From Halichoerus grypus (taxonomy: Eukaryota; Chordata; Mammalia; Carnivora; Phocidae), in NCBI RefSeq assembly GCF_964656455.1, contig NC_135723.1, positions 98,285,283 through 98,349,282 on the forward strand: a stretch of 64,000 nt of DNA, written 5' to 3'. The position numbers and the translations under genes were made by a program. Shown one piece after another: positions 1 to 12,058 of this stretch. Every line of letters begins with the position of its first letter. Position 1 is the stretch's first letter. Below the pieces are notes generated by a model that saw nothing but the letters and a program-made list of their open reading frames with translations, was not told the origin of the DNA and did not search any database.

Positions 1-855
1 GGGAGCTTTTGTTCCCTGCAAGCTTTCTGTACAGCTTTGGAGGCAGAGAGTGAAAATGGCAGCCTCCCAATCTCCACCGGGGAGGAGCCGAGAACTCAGG
101 GTCCCACTCCTCAGTGCGCCCCCAGAGAAAAGCAGTCAGTTACTCCCGTCTCCCCGGTCTCCGGCCGCACTCCGTGCTCACCCGGCCTGTGACCGCGCGT
201 TTCTGTCTCTGGCACCCGACCCCATGTGGAGTCTCCAAACCCAGCAGATCCCTGCGGTGCGCTCCCGCGCTGCTCCTCCCGGGGTAGGAAGGGGAGTCTC
301 CCCGAATCTGCCGCTTGTTGGGTCCCTGCTGGAGGAGCAGTGGCCCGACTGTGCCACGGATCACGGTTTATGACAACCCCGAGCTGAGAGCCCGCGCCTC
401 GGCTCTGTCTCTGCAGCCGGCTTCCCTGCTCCGATACCTGGGAGCTCTGCCGCACTCAGGCACCCCCGTTCTTCCTGTGACCCCAAGGATCCTGAGACCA
501 CACTGTCCCACGAGGGTTCCACACCCCACTTAGCCACTGGAGTGACGTCCCTCAGCAGAGCAGACTTCTAAAAGTTGCGATTTTGTGCTCCACCGCACTA
601 TCACTTGCCAGAAGCGGCTGATGGAGGCCCCCTCCCCCGTCATCTATCCTCCCGAATATCGCCTTGGATTCACTTCTCCGCACATCCTACCTTCCAGAAA
701 GTGGTCACTTTTCTGTTCAGACAGTTGTTGCTATTCTTTTCTTCAATCTCCTGTTGAGTTTGTAGGTGTTCAGAATGGTTTGATCCCTATCCAGCTGAAT
801 TCCTGGGACCAGACGAAATCCAGGTCTCCTACTCCTCCGCCATCTTGCTCCGCCC
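1..855 (-). mobile_element. LINE-1 5' UTR, antisense; body extends left of the window
   Basis: Read on the minus strand, the block begins at about 855 with GGGCGGAGCAAGATGGCGGA, the YY1-like CCATCTT-containing head of carnivore L1 5' UTRs. It continues as GC- and CpG-rich sequence to the window edge, and I recognise the text from canine and panda L1 promoters. It is markedly richer in CpG than the AT-rich DNA from 856 onward, and the boundary is sharp. Because the 5' end is present, the element was not 5'-truncated at insertion. Whether its ORF1 and ORF2 (to the left) are intact cannot be seen. The open frames at 50-373, 111-455 and 140-364 lie wholly within this UTR and are not independent genes. 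Confidence 0.88.
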
Positions 856-1025
856 ACCAGGAAATGACTTTTTTTATAGTTTTGGTTCTTCCCAAAACAG
901 TTCCCAAAATGAGGACTTGGCTGGAGGCAGTTGACTGGGAGGTTGTCCCGGAAAGCCCAGGTGAAGGAGTAGAAATAATGAGACAAGGACGGGAGATGGA
1001 CAGTAGAAGGCATGTGGGGAAGTGA
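585..1025 (+). other. 146-codon antisense open frame reading out of the L1 5' UTR
   Basis: The frame starts inside the antisense strand of the L1 5' UTR, 270 bp from its 5' end, crosses the junction near 855 and stops in flanking DNA. The stop codon overlaps a GTGAGT donor-like site at 1022-1027. The layout resembles primate L1 ORF0, an antisense frame in the 5' UTR that can be spliced to downstream DNA. No known domain is visible and the frame may be chance. I list it as a candidate, not as a gene. Confidence 0.2.
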
Positions 1026-1581
1026 GTGCTAGCATCAGTGGGAGCTCGTTCCTCCTGGGGGTCTCCGAGAAACCTTTTGGTTCATGGGGATGTTGTGGCA
1101 TTGATTGACTGATTCTGACCCCCCACTAGTTCAGGGTGGACTGTGAGAATATCAGCTCTTGCACGCTTCCTGGTTGCACCTGGACGTGGCTGAGCAGCCT
1201 CCCTTCGAGCCCAGAAAGGTCTGTGGAGGGGCAGGTGCTTGAGGTGGGAAGCTGTCATTGTACTCAAAGTGAAACCACAACCCCAGCTGCAGCTGAACTC
1301 AGTGTATGTGGAGGGGACAAAGGAAATATAAAGTTAGGTTTCCTCATTTATAGGCATTATGGCCATAACGCAAACTCTATCAGTCTTGGTTTTGGTTGCC
1401 ACTAACCTATCATTCTTTGTGCTTTGGCCACTCTGAGTGGCTTTCTAAGGATGCAGGTGTGAATCCTGACGTACAAGGGCAGAGAAGAGCCCAGGAAGAA
1501 TCTGGAATGCTAAAGACTCTAATTCGTTCTCTAATTTGGCTCAGTGTGCCAGCTCCTCATTCTCACTCACAGTCTCTCCTA

Positions 1582-1582
<1 letters not shown>
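856..1582. other. Intronic DNA, no feature recognised
   Basis: Unique-looking DNA between the L1 5' end and the CA repeat. Short open frames here have no recognisable content. Confidence 0.5.

Positions 1583-1614
<32 letters not shown>
1583..1614. repeat. (CA)16 microsatellite
   Basis: An uninterrupted AC dinucleotide run of about 32 bp, likely length-polymorphic between individuals. Confidence 0.95.
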
Positions 1615-1615
<1 letters not shown>

Positions 1616-3160
1616 ATTCTTGTGCCTCGTCAAAGGAAGACTAAGATCTATCTTTTCATATCAATTCTATATTCCTGGTGAAGGGACCCAGAATGACCCT
1701 CAGGAATGGGGGAGAGTAGACCTAGGATGTGTAAATCCCGTAAGAATGGGCATGGGGGAGAGCTGGAGAATGCAGTCCAGATGTAAATCCCCTATAATAC
1801 CAATCAGAGCAGATCAGTATTCTACCAAATAACCCAATATAGGCATAACTTGTGGACTTTTTTTTTTTTAATGACACATTGGATGAGCCTCCAACATACC
1901 ATATAATGCAGTAACTGTCTGGAAGCTATGAGATGAGCAGAAGAACAGAGCCAGGTCACAGGTCTGAAACTGCCTTTTAGAATAGGAAGTGAAGTAAGGT
2001 GTAAGAAAGTTATGCTAGTCTTAAAATGGAAAAGAGCTGTGTCCATTTTAGAAGCAAACAGTGTAGAAAAATGTGAGTATTATCAGCATCTTCTATATTT
2101 ACATATGTTACTGTCATTTATTTTGGCTTTTTGAAGTGAACCCCAGCACATCAGCACAGTCCCTCCCTCCCTTCATCCCTTTCTTCTTTCCTCCCATTGT
2201 TCATTCGTTCATTCATTCGTATGACCATAGGCGGGCAGTGTGCCATACATGCTGAATAAGCAGATCACTGAATAAGAGACAAGGTTTCTCTTGGATATGA
2301 CAATGAGGCTACAGTATAATACTGTGGCTTTTTCCTAGAACTGTTCCCATCACAGCCTATTCCCCGAGCAGAGTAACAGTGGTTTTTAAATCAGGCTATT
2401 ATGGTGATGTTGTCAACTTTTCTCAAAGCAAAAGCTAGGGAATCAAGGGAGTCAGGGTTTAATAAAATAAAAGCAAAGTGTATTTGTATATTTTTCTTGT
2501 GTGAGGGCTACAGGTTTCCATAAAATAAAAATTTAATGCCTGGGCAATTTTATCATTACAGATTTCAAGGAGGACATAAGTTTACCTGCTGTCTACAGAG
2601 CACAAAATGATGCATGCTGGATAAAAAGTTTTTCTCAGACTATTTCCATAATGTCCCATTAGGTTGCTGAACATGGGAAAATTATGCCAGTCGCTGGGAA
2701 ATTGTAGAACTCACCCAGTGGCGGCAAGGCCCTCGTCTGGTAAGAGTGTAGCTGTCCCCATGCCGATCCGTGTTAACCTACGTACTCAAGCAGGGGCCAG
2801 AAGCGCATTCAGAATATTCAAGGCATGATTCATGGCAGTGGGGATGTCGGTGACATGGCAATGGTGACAATAATCGCACCTTACTTTTGTGTTAAGTACT
2901 AGGATTTCTAAAGCAGTTTCTTAGACACTGTCTCATTTGCTTCTCATAAGAAAGAACTTCAGGAGACAAAAAGTTATCACTCACAAGTGGTATGTCCCAG
3001 GTCACACGGACTACAGTGACAGAGCCAGAGTGGAATTCAGTTCGCTGGGGGATGTTGCGCTTTGTGACATGAGAGAGAAGCGTGAGCTGAAGGGATATAC
3101 ATTCATTGCACACGTACTTTAGTGATGCAAAAATGAGAGAAAAGTAAGGTGTTTATAACA
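1615..3160. other. Intronic DNA, no clear element
   Basis: AT-rich sequence with a poly-T run near 1858-1870 and a short ATTC-type repeat near 2200-2220. Nothing coding was recognised. Confidence 0.5.
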
Positions 3161-3172
3161 TTGAATTAAATC

Positions 3173-3375
3173 TTTTTTTTTTTAATTATTTATTTATTTA
3201 TTTTAGAGAGAGCGCGGGCATGCAAACAGGGGGAGGGGCAGAGTGAGAGAATCTTAAACAGACTCCATGCTGAGCATGGAGCCTGATGCGGGGCCTGATC
3301 CCATGGCCCTGAGGTCCTGATCTGAGCCGTAACTAAGAGTTGGACGCTCAAACGACTGAGCCACCCAGGTGCCCC
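3173..3375 (-). mobile_element. Can-SINE (older copy), antisense
   Basis: The minus strand reads from the GGGGCACCTGGGTGGCTCAG head to an A-rich tail that appears as poly-T at the left. It is flanked by the perfect duplication TTGAATTAAATC at 3161-3172 and 3376-3387. The right copy of that duplication abuts the poly-T of a second SINE. Confidence 0.92.
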
Positions 3376-3387
3376 TTGAATTAAATC

Positions 3388-3518
3388 TTTTTTTTTTTTA
3401 AGATTTTATTTATTTATTTGACAGACAGAGAGACAGTGAGAGAGGGAACATAAGCAGGGGAAGGGGCAGATGGAAAGGGAGAAGCAGACTCCCCGCTGAG
3501 CAGGGAGCCCGACACAGG
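3388..3518 (-). mobile_element. Can-SINE fragment, head lost, antisense
   Basis: It shows a poly-T tail, the complement of the AAATAAATAAAATCTT end, and the purine-rich body up to the GCAGGGAGCCCGA motif. Homology then stops abruptly near 3518, so the tRNA-like head is missing (5' truncation or deletion). Confidence 0.88.
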
Positions 3519-3777
3519 CTGTGGACACGACTACGCAATCAGCATTAACTATTAATACTAGTTTAACTAAAACTAGCGTAAGTAGCTTTATAGCCTTTCA
3601 TTTTTATTATCATTTACAGCTGAAGAAATGGAGGTTCAGGGACCCTAATAGCACAGCTGTTATGATAGCCAACCATTCAGGGGTTCAAAGAGATCAGTGT
3701 TCCTTAACTTCCCAGCTTGTAGATACAATTCCCTGCCAGCAGAGAGGCTCAACCTGAGTTTTAGGCCTTGTGTAGGG

Positions 3778-3966
3778 CAGGGGTCCTCAACCAGGGACAT
3801 CTGACTATGTGGAGGCACTCGTGGTTGTCACATTTGAGGAGGGGGATGCTGCTGGCATAGTGGGTAAACACCAGCGATGCTGATAAACCTACAAAACACA
3901 GGACAGCCCCCATGACAAAGAATTTTCCAACCCCAAATGTCAAGGGGTGCCGAGGTTGAAAGACCC
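3778..3966. mobile_element. MER20-like hAT-Charlie DNA transposon
   Basis: The block starts GGGGTCCTCAACC and ends GGTTGAAAGACCCTG, imperfect terminal inverted repeats. Internally it has the GGACAGCCCCCATGACAAAGAATT text typical of MER20. It is non-autonomous and non-coding. MER20 copies are known from other work to act as hormone-responsive enhancers in uterine cells; nothing here shows such activity. Confidence 0.82.
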
Positions 3967-5734
3967 TGATATGAGCTTATAAGACTGGGTAATAATGGAA
4001 ATTTTTACTTAAATCAGTTGGTCTGTCACCATTTAGAATTTTATTTGTTGAAAAGGTAGAGCGCAATTTCATCTGGCTCAGGCCTCCTTAGGGTACAAAC
4101 GAATGAGCCAGGAGTTCCCTTTCAAAGAACAGAAATAGAGCAGTCAGAAAATTCTGAATGCCTGAGGGATTTTGAGGCTGATGGTTTTGTAAAGTGACTG
4201 ACACCTTTGACAGTTCCCTACCGAATTATTAAAACCCGAGTCTTTGGCAGGTATGCAAAACCTATGGGTTTCATAAAAATTAGACCTTTATTTCAAAGAT
4301 AAGACTTATAAAGTTGAAAGTGCAGACAACTTGCTTCCAGGTGAAGAAAGAGCTAGGAATCAAAATTTCAAAGGGCAGTGATAACAAGTGATAATTCACT
4401 CTGACACTCAGAGCCAAGGTGAAATGTGTTTGTGATAAGAGTTTCACTCTGTTATCCTCGCCCCGAAATACCTCATGTGTGCCTCTTCATGATTCCTTCT
4501 GCTGCTTTTCTTTCCCTTACACAAAAGTGGATTTTCACAGATTTCAGGCACAGAGACCTTGAACAATGATGCCCCCTTGGTTACATAAACCCCATGGCAT
4601 CAGCCACTCTCAGGGGGCACTGCAAGCCCAGGGCCTCTCTGTCCCCACAGGCCAGTCCCACCTCTTAGCACCTTGTCCAAACATCTAGCACTGAGTAAGT
4701 ATGCAGTGGGGTGTTGAATACTGACCCATAGCTCAGTGAAGACCCACTGACAACAGATGACCAGAGCTGTGTGAAAATCAAGCAGTTAAAAAAAAAGTAG
4801 TAGAAGTTAAAAGTCACAGTGGAAAAAATATTGATGGCTGGAAACTAGAGCTGGAAGTCTGAGCTCCAGTCTCGAGTACCTGGCAGTCAGCATGCCGCCG
4901 GCCACCGCTGGGTTTTCATGTCCTCACCTGTAATATCTGGAGCTGCACAGGATAATCTGGGAGACTAAGGGTCCCTTCGGTTTTAATAGACTATCATTTC
5001 TAAAGGGAAGAAGAAAGAAAAAAAAATTCCTCAAGTTAGGATAACTGCTGGGAAATTATTATTCAGTTTCTTGGGTGGTCCTGCTTGTGGATAAATAAAG
5101 GGTTTATACTTTCCCTAAAGCTCTAATCTTGAGTGTGTAATGGAGGTAACTTTTTTTTTTTTTTTTTTAGAACATCTGAATGGGCTCTGGCCCCTTGTGT
5201 CTCTGCAGGACTTTCTCCTCAGTTATCCCAAAGCTTCTATGGGCGGGGGACGGGAGGAGAGCACTGAGATAGGAATGCAAATAGAACAGGTTGATAATAT
5301 TCACCCTCTATCCGCAGAAATAGGCTTTCTCAATAGGCAGTATATTGTAGGAGGCTTAAAGACAGGCCTTGCCAGGAGAAAAAAGGATTCTCTAACTCTC
5401 TTCATCATCCCGTTTATTATATCAGAAGGCCGTTCCAGTAGCCTTGGTGATAGCATTTCACACAAAGGAGGATCTAACCAGACAGGAAGAGAAGAGGGAC
5501 GTCCCCACACATTCATCTCACTAGGGGAAGGGACAGGTATCTGAGAATCTGAGCATTTCTATGACTCAACCAGGCATGAACTGGGCTACCTGAGATAACT
5601 TTTTTAATTATTACATTTGATTACGTTTTACAAGATAACGACTAAAATATCATGTTTCTTTTCTGAGCATTTTAAAAATCAGTTCCTTCTTGGAAATTTC
5701 TTTCCAGTTTATTATTCATCTGCCTAAATTCATA
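3967..5734. other. Intronic DNA, no clear element
   Basis: Includes a 20-base T run at 5151-5170 followed by AG. The 134-codon open frame at 5140-5544 runs through this poly-T and has no recognisable domain. Confidence 0.5.
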
Positions 5735-5875
5735 CATATTTTTATTTATTTGCTCATTTATCAAATATTTATTGAGCATCTACCATGCACAGGGTCCTGA
5801 GAATTCAGCAGTGAGTAAATACAGATAATGTCCCTGCCCTTAGGGAGCTTACTTTCTAGTTGGAGAAAAAACAAA
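5735..5875 (-). mobile_element. L2 LINE 3'-end fragment
   Basis: Contains the decayed text TATTGAGCATCTACCATGCACAGGG followed by GAGCTTACTTTCTAG, which matches the reverse strand of the L2 3' region. Boundaries are approximate. Confidence 0.6.
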
Positions 5876-8837
5876 ATCAACAGTAATACATAATTCTAAC
5901 CCACAGTAGGAAGAAAGCCTAAGAGGATTCCACTTCCTGGTCTTTGTGTTCATGCTCTTCCAAGACTATGGTCTCTGAATGCCTCTGTACGCAAATCCTC
6001 TGCCAGTACATTGAAGGGCCTAAGCTCCCACCCAATCCAGTCACTTCCTTTTTCAAGACCCACAGCGGCCCCTATAGCCTGCCGCTCCCTCCCAGGTCCG
6101 GGCACTGGCCTCCAACTGCCCGTAACCTGTTCCCACAGATGAGGGCTCCCCTCCCACCAAGTCATTCCTTCTAAAGTCCGGTAAAAGTCCAGGTCTCATC
6201 CACACATCCAGGAATACACACCCTCTCCCCTTTCCTTCCTGTCTTTCCAAATCCAAGCCTTTTCAGTAAGATCCAGCCGGGTTCCTGTGTGCCTTGTTCC
6301 ATTAAAACCTAGCCAGCCCACACAGATAGCTCCTTCTTCGATCTTCCACAACTCCTGGCCAGGACTTTGTAGACTCCCAAACTTGGAAGAACATGCTGGT
6401 CCTCCAGTCCAGCCTTGACCCCCATATAGGAAACAGTTATACCTTCTTAATAGGTGGCGTCAGACCTCTACACTCTCTACCAGTCTTCTTCAGATAAGTA
6501 AAAAATATATATACACATACCCACAATGGTGAATTAAATTATTTTAATTATTCTGTCACTTGAGCATTAACAAGCAAAAAGCTATTGATGAATTTTTGTG
6601 CTTTATGGCTCTTATAAAATCATAAAAGAAAAACTTTTAAATATAAACCCAATGAAAAAACTAATTAATTCAAAGTGATCAACATTAATTTATTGTGACA
6701 CAATGTTTCACCAAAGCAAATATCTATTCTCAATGTAAATGTGTTACTACTATCAAACAGGTTCTCCCCAAAATGCCATAATGTGACCTATGATAGGCCA
6801 CTTCTGCCATTTTTTTTAACAAGCCTATAACAGTTGCCATAGCTTTGCACTAAAGAAATCTCCAATGCAGACACAGTGTAGGCATGACCTAATTATAGAG
6901 TGGTGGTCTAGATCAGGTAGGGTTTTCATTCAATTACAGATAAAAATTAAACACTTTAAACATTTTCACAGAAACATATATAACTCCTGTAATATATTTT
7001 CAGCTTTCCAGGGGTCCAGAAATCCATGTTACATAGTTTTGGACTGACTTAGTTTAGGCTTTGACTCTGCAGATAGATTCTATGTAAAATGCGCCGACAG
7101 GAAGGACTGATTTTAACATTTATTCTCTTTTCCTCATAGTACCTAACATTGCATGTAGCATGCTAGATGCTAATAAAAGCTTTCTTAAATATATATTTTT
7201 TTCTATTTCTTTCATTATTTTTTCTGATACGAATTTCAAGAAGTTTATTCACAGACCTCTCTATAAATCTCCCAGGAAAGTAAGTTAGCGATGATTCTTT
7301 GATTCTGATTTTCTGGACAAATATGTACATAAGCTCTGTTAGATATTTCAGTAGACAACTCCTCAAGATGATGAAAGCCAAATTTAAGACAACAGAGACT
7401 GAACAATGATCAGTGTAAGAAAATCAAAATCAAGGTAGCCTAAAGGTCAAGCAGTGGTTTAAGGATGCCAAGTAAAATGTGGTTGTTGACCAGTGAAAAT
7501 TTCCTGGTTGCTGACAACGATTTGAAGGACATATCTTTTTCAGACTGTTTCCAACTGTCCCCTACAGTGTTAGTAGCTCTGTTATTAAGTCAGTAAAAAA
7601 CTAATTGTGTTTCTATCTTTGAAATTTTTTTAGAGACGTTTGTATTTTGATGCTTCCAGGGGGAAAACAGAGTAAAAACAAATTCTGTAATTCTCAACTG
7701 AAATGCCTGATATCATCTTATGCCAGTTCTTCCCCCACCCTTGATATTTTAACTCTTTTTCCTACTTTCCTATTCATCAACGAAAGGCTTTAAAGTTAAT
7801 GGAGGGAATGCATTTTTCTTCTTCCCTAGTTACCCTCTGTAAATATCGGTCTTCCTTCCCAGTTGGTGAATTGATAATAGACAATGACAAACAAAGATGG
7901 CTCATGAATCTATTTTCTTCCATGTCTTGGTAATCTCCACAGGCTTCCTCTACTCTCCCACAACTCTCAGCCTGACACTGGGTTTTCAGTGTGCTGAGGC
8001 CCTCACAACTTGGCCCTCTGTGGCTTAGCAGCAGTTTGCTTGGAGGAGCCACTCACCTGTAAGTATCCCCCTTGATCTGTGTGCCCTGGTGCCTGAAACT
8101 TACCAGCAGTGAGCAACAGTACTTTGCCTTCCAAACACAGCTTTTCAAGAAAGGCCCAAAGAAAATTGTCTGGCCAGTCACATCACGATGTGAATTAACT
8201 TGTCAGATCACTTCTCTCTCTGGCAAATACTCAAGAACTGAGTGAAGAGCTAATTAGAGATTTATTGGTGGTGAGTGGAGCTAATCTGGAAGAAGGAAAG
8301 AATTATTTTGGAGGAAAATACACCAACTGTGGAGGAGTGCCCTGGGGTGGTATTAGGGGGCAATTGGAGGTAATTGAGAAGGACTTTACAGGTTACTTAG
8401 GGTTAGCCCTGCTTACAAGTAACTGATATTCAAAGCACTTAAGAGCTCCTTATGTTTTAATGAGGGTTAAATCTTAAGTTAATTTCAAAGAATCATACAA
8501 CTAAATTAAAAATAGGCTATATCATGAGAAAGAAGTATTTGGCTTTTTCTGGGTATCCAAAAGGAAGAATTAGGATTTGTGGTTGTAAATTATAGGGGTC
8601 TAATTTCAGCTCAGTGTAAGAACTTTGGAACAGTTAAAACTCTTTAAAACTATTCTGTTTTCTTCAGAAAACAGCTTCTATTGAGCTGTCACTCAATAGA
8701 ACTCTTCTACAAGGTGCATGATGCCAGCTTTGGCCTTACTGTTGATCTTAGGCTACCCAGGATGTATCTTCTATTTAAGAATGGTTACAAATTTAGGTCT
8801 GAATTATAAGTGAATATGTTCTTTAATTACTTCAAAG
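5876..8837. other. Intronic DNA, mostly unassigned
   Basis: 5990-6420 is C/T-rich and may be a very old LINE (L2/L3) remnant. The remainder is AT-rich with no recognisable element or gene. Confidence 0.4.
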
Positions 8838-8873
8838 AATATGTGTGTGTACACATACACACACACATATATA
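8838..8873. repeat. Imperfect TG/CA dinucleotide tract
   Basis: A TGTGTGTG segment passes into ACACATACACACACACATATAT, giving a locally self-complementary sequence that could form a short hairpin. Confidence 0.75.
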
Positions 8874-8892
8874 CATCAAAAAATATAAGTTA

Positions 8893-9085
8893 GGTGCGCC
8901 TGGGTGGCTCAGTCAGTTAAGCATCTGCCTTCACCTCAGGTCATGATCTAAGAGTCCTGGGATCGAGCCCGGTGTCGGGCTCACTGCTCAGTAGGGGCCT
9001 CCTTCTCCCTCTCCCTCTGCCCCTCCCCTCCACTCATGCTTTCTCTCTCTCTCTCTCTTTCTCAAATAAATAAACAAAATCTTTT
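8893..9085 (+). mobile_element. Can-SINE, sense, older divergent copy
   Basis: It shows the GGTGCGCCTGGGTGGCTCAG head, a TC-rich body and an AAATAAATAAACAAAATC tail. Imperfect flanking repeats (AAAAATATAAGTTAG against AAAAATGTAAGCTAA) indicate an older insertion whose duplications have diverged. Confidence 0.93.
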
Positions 9086-9684
9086 TTTAAAAATGTAAGC
9101 TAACTTCTCATCCTAGTAGTATTCTACATATTCTTTTCGTTTGCAGAGTAATGGTCCTTGGGAAGATAAAAGGTGACATAATCATAGCTAGTACTTATAA
9201 AGAACTCAGTAAGTACAAGACTGTGTTCACAAAACTCTCCAGGGGGTTGTGTTACCATGTGCCCCATTCTGCAGATCAGGGAGCTGAGCCACCATGGGTG
9301 AAATGTTGCATTCTGGCTTACAGAGTGCATAAATTGGGGAGCCAGCCAAGTGTCACACTGTTGTGTCAGAGTCCAGGACTAACAATGGCACTGCCACTTA
9401 CCAGTGCCCCACTAGGATAATCTCAGAATATCCCAGGGTAGCTAAACAAATTTGAGATTCTGGAATGCTGACCTATACTGCATTTTACCCCCTGTAACGT
9501 AAATCTCAACATTTGTACAGACCGGGAAAGTAAATAATGTCAGAACAGCCTTAAAGGCCAACTACAGTTGCTTTATAACTCCAGTGTAGTGACAATATCA
9601 ACTTCCAGCTGCAGTCAAGTAGAGATGAGGATTGTTACACCAAGTCAAAACTTGTTTTTCTTTGCATAGCACTGATCATGTTTA

Positions 9685-9880
9685 TTTTTTTTAATATTTT
9701 ATTTATTTATTTGACAGAGAGAGAGACAGCAAGAGAGGGAACACAAGCAGGGGGAGTGGGAGAGGGAGAAGCAGGCTTCCCGTGGAGCAGGGAGCCCGAT
9801 GTGGGGCTCGATCCCAGGACCCTGGGACCATGACCTGAGCCGAAGGCAGACCCTTAACGACTGAGCCACCCAGGTGCCCC
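9685..9880 (-). mobile_element. Can-SINE, antisense, perfect 17-bp TSD
   Basis: A complete antisense copy ending CAGGTGCCCC. The target duplication AGCACTGATCATGTTTA is identical on both sides (9668-9684 and 9881-9897), so the insertion is comparatively recent. Confidence 0.96.
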
Positions 9881-10059
9881 AGCACTGATCATGTTTAAGG
9901 ACAAATTATAAGCCACAGAATTACAGAGTTTTAGAGCAGGAAGTGGTTTCAGGGATTGGTCATCCCTCCCTTCTCATTACAGAGGTGAGGATACTGATCT
10001 CTCCTGAGAGGATCTTATCTCAAATCCATGCCATGGCTTCATAGCTGATCTTCCTGCCT

Positions 10060-10440
10060 CCACTGTTGGCTTTCTTGTGTCCAGTCTTCCTATCATAGCC
10101 AAAGGGAACTTTTCGTACGGTTGGATCATTGCACCCGGTTTTCTTTAAACCCCTTCAAATACTCCTCATTACTCTAAGCCTAAGTTCAAGTCCTTAAGTT
10201 AAAGCACCAGGCTTTTTTTTTTTTTTTTCTGAAACCTGGTCCCTGATTGTCTGTAGTCTCAACTGCTCCTGCTCGCTGACCTTGAACTCTGGACTCCAGT
10301 CACTACCCTATGGTGGTAGAATCAACAGTCTGGCCTCTGAGGCTTTGCACATCCAACTCCTTTGCTTTTGTAGCCCTTTCCCTGGCCTCCTCTGGCTATC
10401 TTCACTTTATCCTCCAGAACACAACTTCATCGTTCCTAAA
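10060..10440 (+). mobile_element. Probable L2 LINE fragment
   Basis: Contains the decayed L2 phrases CCTGGTCCCTGATTGTCTG, GAGGCTTTGCACATCC and CCCTTTCCCTGGCCTCCTC in the expected order, broken by an 18-base T run at 10213-10230. Confidence 0.55.
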
Positions 10441-10924
10441 GGAAGATGACTCTAACGTAGAGGTCACGTTTGTTTTGTTTCATTTTTCAAACACCCAATG
10501 TAAACAAGCCTGCCAGTATTGCTTCCCAACCCATAACGTATTCAGAGTAATCGTATTTGAGTGTGTCTGGACAAGAAGTGCAATGAGATTTTGCAGCATG
10601 GCATCCCCAGTCATAACACAGTAAGGATTCATAGCTGATAAAAAGGGAAACCAACAAGTCAATGAAACAAAGTTTGCTGGGATCATTTCGTGAGAGTATC
10701 GTGTTGTTACAACATAATCCAATGATTGATGTACCTAATCATGAAAACTGAGTCAGCAAGAAATGGCAATTATATTTAATGTAGTATGATTAAGGAGGCA
10801 GAAAACTGCAATAACTTTCAGAACGATTTTCACTGAAAATGTTTAAAATAAAATGAGTTTTCATGCTTAAAGGAATGAAAATAGTTCATCAGTTCATTTC
10901 TGTTAAAGATCCAATTATGTTGGA

Positions 10925-11290
10925 GTTTGTATCAGATAGAGGCAGTGTGATAACAGATAGTCAGGAGATGTAAATTCTGGTCTAGTAATTGATACTGAGT
11001 CAGTGGGTGACTTTGGGTAAGCAAGACATCTGATACCTTTGACTCTTACAGGTAGCGTAATACAGTGGCTAAGAATAGACGCCATGGGCTTAAATTCAAT
11101 CCTGGCTTCAGGACTTTGAAGCTATGTAGTCTTTAATTATTTTAATTTCTCTAAACCTCAGTTTTTTTGTTTGTAAAATGAAAAGAATAATACATACCTC
11201 ATAGGAGTACTATGAAAAACTGATGGCGCATTGCGTGACTCAGCAAAGGATATGACGTATGATAACAGCTCAAGTAGCTGCTGTTGTTAT
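10925..11290 (+). mobile_element. Two adjacent MIR SINE fragments
   Basis: 11050-11290 follows the MIR order: AATACAGTGGCTAAGA, ATTCAATCCTGGCTTC, CCTCAGTTTTTTTGTTTGTAAAATG, then ATACATACCTCATAGGAGTAC. A second, more decayed MIR core lies at 10925-11040. Confidence 0.75.
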
Positions 11291-11299
11291 AATTATGAT

Positions 11300-12058
11300 G
11301 ATTATTTACAATGAGGGAAATAGATTAGATGCCTCCAAGGTCTTCTCAAGCTTTGAAATTCTGTGGTTCTATGAACAGCTCATTCCCAAATGATGTCAGA
11401 TAAATGAGGTTTCACTGTATATTGGGCAAGAAATCAATATGGCCAATTTTCAGTTGTGCACAGTAAGGTAAGGTGAGCAGAGCATGAATTATTCAGAACT
11501 TTGGTTACACTCAATATGTTTCTATTTGATCTTGGAATGCATAGAACTTTTTAAAAGAATATTTTCCATCCTTCTTATATTGTGTTTAGTGATTAAAATG
11601 AGTTTGGCCTTTCTGTGGTTGCCAAGGAAAAAGAGATGGAAAAACGCTAGGTACTGTGTATATGGTATCTTACTTAATCACTCGCCATTTAAATGAAATC
11701 ATCCAGCAACTGAGTGGATGACAGAAAAATCAAGCAGGATAATACAGTTGTAGCCATGATAATGGGCATGCCTATGATGGAGAGCCAGCTTCATGAATTT
11801 CAGGGGGTTCTTCAGAATTTCAGGGGGCTCAGGTCCATATGGGGTTTTAAACCCCAAGAGTGAAAAACGACTATCAGGTGTTTTTCCCCTGGATATCTTA
11901 ATTTTCGAAATGGCCTTAGCACAGAAGTGATGTCTAATAGAATTCCCTGTCACAGTGGCTACAGCCCAATGCTTTAAGAGCCTAATTATCAAAACTCATT
12001 TATCAGTAAGAATGATTCCCCACCTACCATACACTTTATCATTTAAAGGAGATAGGTA
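11300..12058. other. Intronic DNA with a small tandem duplication
   Basis: Near 11795-11832 the phrase GAATTTCAGGGGG occurs twice, about 22 bp apart, giving a small local duplication. No gene recognised. Confidence 0.5.

Noticed and set aside
50..455. Open frames of 107 (+) and 114 (-) codons at the left end
   Set aside because: They lie wholly inside the GC-rich L1 5' UTR. Long chance frames are expected there, and the sequence is explained by the transposon. Only the ORF0-like possibility is kept, as a finding.
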